From NCBI RefSeq assembly GCF_963678975.1, contig NC_089276.1:6659098-6723097 (forward strand): 64,000 bases of DNA. Reading direction: 5' to 3'. The notes beneath the pieces are model-generated. The model made no database searches. It saw nothing but the letters and a program-made list of their open reading frames with translations, and was not told the origin of the DNA. The stretch is from Dysidea avara. Lineage: Eukaryota > Porifera > Demospongiae > Dictyoceratida > Dysideidae. The position numbers and the translations under genes were made by a program. Shown piece by piece: positions 60,330 through 64,000 of this stretch; within the stretch, counting starts at the first letter, position 1; the number at the start of each line of letters is the position of its first letter.

Positions 60330-61470
60330 TTACCCCCATGCTAGCTCTATATCAGGAATCAATAAAATATTGTTTGACATCCAGTCTCATATCGGCATAC
60401 ATGCACATTAATTAGTTCCCATCTACTAAACGTGATTTTGTTGCTTGTAGCCAGAAGAATGATATTTTATTTGACGCACACAAATTCATTTGCAAGTGCA
60501 CCTGCAAATATGCTATATTTCCATTTAGCTAGTTATTGTACAGTTTTATTTATGTATATACAAATCTGTTGTTTTGCTATTGTTATTTTAAAACTATAGT
60601 CATGCCACATTACTTTATACTACATGTGTCACCTACAGTAGTCCATAATTATGCAGCTAGTATGTACTTTTTGAGCTGAGCCTTCACTTCAATGTCTGTG
60701 TCAGTTTGACACAATAAATTATATTATACAATTTGTACGGGAAAGCCATAAATTGCACTATCTGTTATGTCCCTTTCCCAAACATGTAATAGAGCCAAAC
60801 CGCACATGTCTGCTCTTGGCACTTTTACGGTCACCACTAATCATGATTGGTTAAAATGTTTAATACTTCTCTTGAGAAAAAAATCCACTTTACTTTTCAG
60901 CTGTTTTCTTAGGGACTCAGCTCAATTTGTACATACTACATAGTTCAGAGGGGTAGGTAAAAAGCCAAAACTGTCTACAAAATTTACAGATGGATTCAGA
61001 AATATCTTTCATCTCTCAGTGCTCTACTTGTCTTTATACCTTGAGTTAGATAGCTAAACAGTGGGATAAACCGTTAAATTTAGTCTCACCAGGGCACTGC
61101 AGCCTGTATTGTTCTGTTTAATTTGGTTAAGGAAAAATACAGGCTGGCCTGCCATTTAAGAATTTAATTCCTGGCCCATGTCCTTGCTCACATGCAAACA
61201 CATGTACAGACATATGCTACACTACACAACATGATACTACTGATGTTAAATTATGATTATATAATATATAAAATACTAGCAAGCTAGTATATGAACCTCA
61301 TAGTTATAAAATTATATTACATGAGCCACAAGTTTGTATCCCATGCAGTTTGTAAATATTATAATGTTAAGTATGCATTGTGCAGAGTTGTGTATACCTT
61401 TCTAAAATAAGTTACAAGGTATACACAAATTATAAAAACATTATTATGAAAAATGGCTATCATAGTTACT
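60330..61470. other. Intergenic, nothing recognised
   Basis: AT-rich; no exon or repeat of note on either strand. Confidence 0.35.
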
Positions 61471-61477
61471 CAGCTAG

Positions 61478-61870
61478 CTACTTGGGGCACACACTTTTTG
61501 ATAGTCTTGTGAGTTGCAAGTTAGTATCTTCTACATCATCTTCATTGGCTTGCATAAACACCTCCCTCTGGTGCATTAAATATTGTGATGGTGATATTGG
61601 AGGAGATGTAGAGTGCATATGTTGCCGAGGAGATGTATAGTAAATTTTATCCACATCATCAAAGTCATAGTCATCAATAATACCAGGAGTGTTGACTGTA
61701 CAACAAAATACTTGACAATATTATTTTTAGTTTTTACAACTCACAATTGGTGCTTGGTGGTTTAGTGCTTGGGCTGACAACATATGCTGGAGTTGTATAA
61801 TCATTGCAGATAACTGTATTGTAATGTATCAGAATCTTTGCTCTGGTATTTTCATCCATGTTTTCACATA
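61478..61870 (-). CDS. Last two exons of an unidentified minus-strand gene
   Basis: Exons 61870-61745 and 61695-61478 join in phase through a 49-bp GT-AG intron and end in TAG. The product tail reads CENMDENTRAKILIHYNTVI, then a Pro/Ser/Thr stretch (SPSTKPPSTNFNTPGIID), an acidic DDYDFDDVDKIYYTSP segment and LQLTRLSKSVCPK at the C-terminus. This has the look of a cytoplasmic tail or disordered adaptor region, with YYTSP and PSTKPP as possible signalling sites, but no family is recognised. Upstream exons were not found in the remaining 2 kb, so the gene is partial or has long introns. The small intron with good borders is the main support. Confidence 0.45.
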
Positions 61871-62039
61871 CTGTACAGTATATACACAGATAAAATAACA
61901 ACATCACTATACAAGATGATTTATTCATCCAACAAGGAGCAAACAAAACTTGCAAATTTAAATAATTATAACAAAGAATTATAAAGTAATGATAAACAGG
62001 ATTTGTGTTAGTAAATGGCATGCTACTGAATTATAGTGG

Positions 62040-63130
62040 TAGTTAGAATTGTTTCTAAAATGAGTTAATGTCATAAATTGTCAGTACAGCAATAATACTG
62101 AGCTAGCTACTATACCAAAGGAATTGTGACCAAACTATGTACCAAAACTTGACCATTATACTGTCTATCCCTCTAGGAGTGGGGAAGTGGTAACTTTACT
62201 TCACTGTTTCTTAGTACATGAATCCTTACTTCATTGTATATGAATAACGTTAGTAGTTTTAAAACTGATTATAGTTTTGGAAAAGTGGTAAGGCCCTTCC
62301 CAGCCAAAATGTGGAGTTCTATGAAACCTTTGGAACCCTCTGGATTCAATTAGAATGCACTTGTAATTTAGTGACATGTAGTCCCTGTTGTGATATTGAG
62401 CAAAGCAAAAGCACTACAAGGCTCAAAATAAAGTTGTAGAACTATGGCAAAAATTGTGGTAAAAGCTGTACATGGGTGTCTTAAGGCGTACTGGTAAGAC
62501 ACTATGCCCTACTAGAATTTAAAATTCCTAATTTTTCCTTGCATATTAATTCCAACAGATTTTTATACCTTATCTATAAAGACCTCAAATATTACTGTCA
62601 AACTATATCAGATTTACAAAGTTCTTCTAACATTAATCATACATAATACCAAAACACTAAGACTTAAAAAAAGATTATATAACATTCAAATACTGTAACA
62701 TACATGTCCAATTTGTACTGGAGCCGTTCATCTGCATAAAATAAATATATGGTAGGAAAACATTTAAAAATATCTTTTGGTACGTTACTGCAAGTTGTAT
62801 AATATAACGGGATTGTTCAACTATATAGCCATGCAAATGCCAATGAACTTGCATTACACTAGTGTGAACATCCACATCCATATCATTATGTGGTTTCCAT
62901 CCAAAATATAGTGAAACCTGTGTAGTAAGGACACCATGTAGTGACGTATCTAGATTCTCTGGTTTGGTAGGGGAGAGAGAGACACACACAGCGAGAGACA
63001 CAGAGAGAGACAGAGGTAATTGTCTTGCTCACAATGGCAGCCCTCCACCAACTATATTATTATATCACTGATAGAATACAGAAAAATCCCTATTTATAAC
63101 TGCATAAGTTGTTACACTGCTTCTCTGAAT
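62040..63130. other. Intergenic, with GA/CA-rich patch
   Basis: A (GA)/(CA)-rich patch lies at 62971-63016, and a Tc1-type MITE end ('gtgaaacctgtgtagtaaggacacc'-like) near 62910. No exon is supported. Confidence 0.4.
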
Positions 63131-63185
63131 AGGGTGACTGCTCTATTAGAGTTATTGACTGCTTTATTAGAGTATCTTGATTAGA

Positions 63186-63300
63186 CTTGAGTCTACTATG
63201 CTCCAAAATTTGCCTATTATGCTTTTTGGCATTCCCCCAATTTTCTGTCTATTATGCTTGTTTTTATGCTTTTCAGAAATGCATTATACTTTATTTTGTG
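63186..63300. repeat. Fragment of the hAT-type MITE family of 9187-9634
   Basis: Shares 'ctattatgctt' spaced repeats and 'ctatgctccaaaat' with the element in the integrase gene, next to CTCTATTAGAG motifs at 63138-63180. Confidence 0.55.
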
Positions 63301-63599
63301 TTTTTCTTTGTGCAGAGAAATTCTTTGTAACTAGGTTAATGGAAAAGTGTCACTTCAACTGCAACATACAAATAAAAGCAATAGCTCGCAAAGGGGGTGC
63401 GCTCCAGAATTAGTATATGTATTAGAGCAGGGGGTCTGTGGGAATATCTATAGTCCCTCAGAAGCTATAGTCATTATATCATAGTAGTTTTTTTGTATGT
63501 AAATAATTATGTGTAAAATATTACGCATTGTTTCTGAATAATTCAGATCGATCTTCTGAGTTGTAGCAATTGATAATCCAAGGACAGCAACTGCTCAGT

Positions 63600-63799
63600 A
63601 TATACAATCATGTAACTTGCATTTGCAGCACCATGCCAAGAGCCAGAACAAACACATTTCTACACTATTTCTTCCCATCCACCATCAGACTATGGAACTC
63701 CCTCCAAGAAGAAATTGTTAGCTCACCAGACTTCAATCACTTTAAAACACTTAGAAAATCATCTATATATTTAATCAATTGTATCTGTACTTGTACGTT
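63600..63799 (+). pseudogene. 3' end of a second CR1/L2-like retrotransposon, cut by a foldback element
   Basis: The frame reads PRARTNTFLHYFFPSTIRLW, then NSLQEEIVSSPDFNHFKTL, the typical LINE C-terminal pattern (F.R.I..WN.L…F…L). It ends where the foldback begins at 63800. Confidence 0.7.
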
Positions 63800-64000
63800 A
63801 TCTAATCCAAAACAGCCAAGCTGTAAAAAAAAGTGTGCGGCCCTTAAAAAGGCTATGGTGGAAAAAGATGTGAAATCCAAGGTGGCGGCCAAGAAATGGC
63901 TGTGATGGTAGGTTAATGGTAAAAATTTTAATAACGAAAATTCAGGTGAATTTGGTGCCGCTTGGTCTTGGCACAAAATTCACCTGAATAGTGTTATTAA
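63800..64000. mobile_element. Foldback module running off the window edge
   Basis: Starts ATCTAATCCAAAACAGCC like the outer arm of the composite element, passes the loop at about 63955-63970 and is cut at 64000. It is either a solo foldback or the start of a reverse-oriented sixth long composite copy. Confidence 0.8.

Noticed and set aside
62675-63001. A 108-codon minus-strand frame as a gene
   Set aside because: It includes a MITE terminus ('gtagtaaggacacc') and a GA/CA-rich patch, with no recognised domain or splice context.

Overview
This window looks like animal nuclear DNA, most probably from a sponge (demosponge) or another early-branching metazoan. It is AT-rich, genes are split by many short introns with GT/AG borders, and the host-type genes are metazoan: Golgi-type sulfotransferases and a laminin-G/EGF mosaic protein. 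No rRNA, complete tRNA, operon or CRISPR array is visible. The species assignment is an inference from content, not from a database match.

Layout. 1-4.6 kb: non-coding DNA with a TA-flanked MITE, a dead non-LTR retrotransposon (1.6-2.8 kb) and a palindrome cluster. 4.7-10.7 kb (+): the most notable locus, a 21-exon gene whose exons join in one open frame of about 1,144 residues. It encodes an H2C2 finger, a DDE integrase core, an integrase C-terminal module, a CXC cysteine cluster, a Ulp1/C48 cysteine protease and a PHD finger, which is the layout expected of a Ginger/KRBA2-type DNA transposon or a gene derived from one. A hAT-type MITE sits exactly at one of its splice acceptors. 11.9-14.1 kb: a second palindrome cluster, a 40-bp tandem repeat and an intronless type II membrane sulfotransferase. 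14.1-18.4 kb: intergenic DNA with two MITEs ending in TGTGACC.

18.4-22.3, 34.4-40.0, 42.7-44.5, 45.1-47.8 and 54.3-57.8 kb: five copies, in both orientations, of one large composite element (a sixth stub lies at 48.3-48.6 kb and a foldback continues past the right edge). Each has a TC start with a small hairpin, a non-coding head, a long array of about 31-bp satellite units and a terminal foldback of about 325 bp. Together they cover roughly 18 kb. I read them as non-autonomous, Helitron-like elements, but this is unproven.

23.1-28.4 kb (-): a decayed multi-exon laminin-G/EGF gene with several frameshifts, two in-frame stops and one EGF exon inverted in place between hairpins. 28.7-33.2 kb (+): a broken copy of a repetitive animal gene family with a PIN/FEN-like nuclease motif and a CXC tail. 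40.4-42.4 kb (-): a two-exon WSCD-like sulfotransferase with two in-frame stops. 48-54 kb and 57.8-64 kb: mainly repeats, two more retrotransposon 3' ends, a tandem array at 59 kb and the last two exons of an unidentified minus-strand gene at 61.5-61.9 kb.

A near-palindromic motif, CTCTA(A/T)TAGAG, recurs at about 16 loci across the window, inside and outside the composite elements, and is not explained by any gene. The genes do not form a pathway; most of the window records waves of mobile-element insertion around a few host genes.
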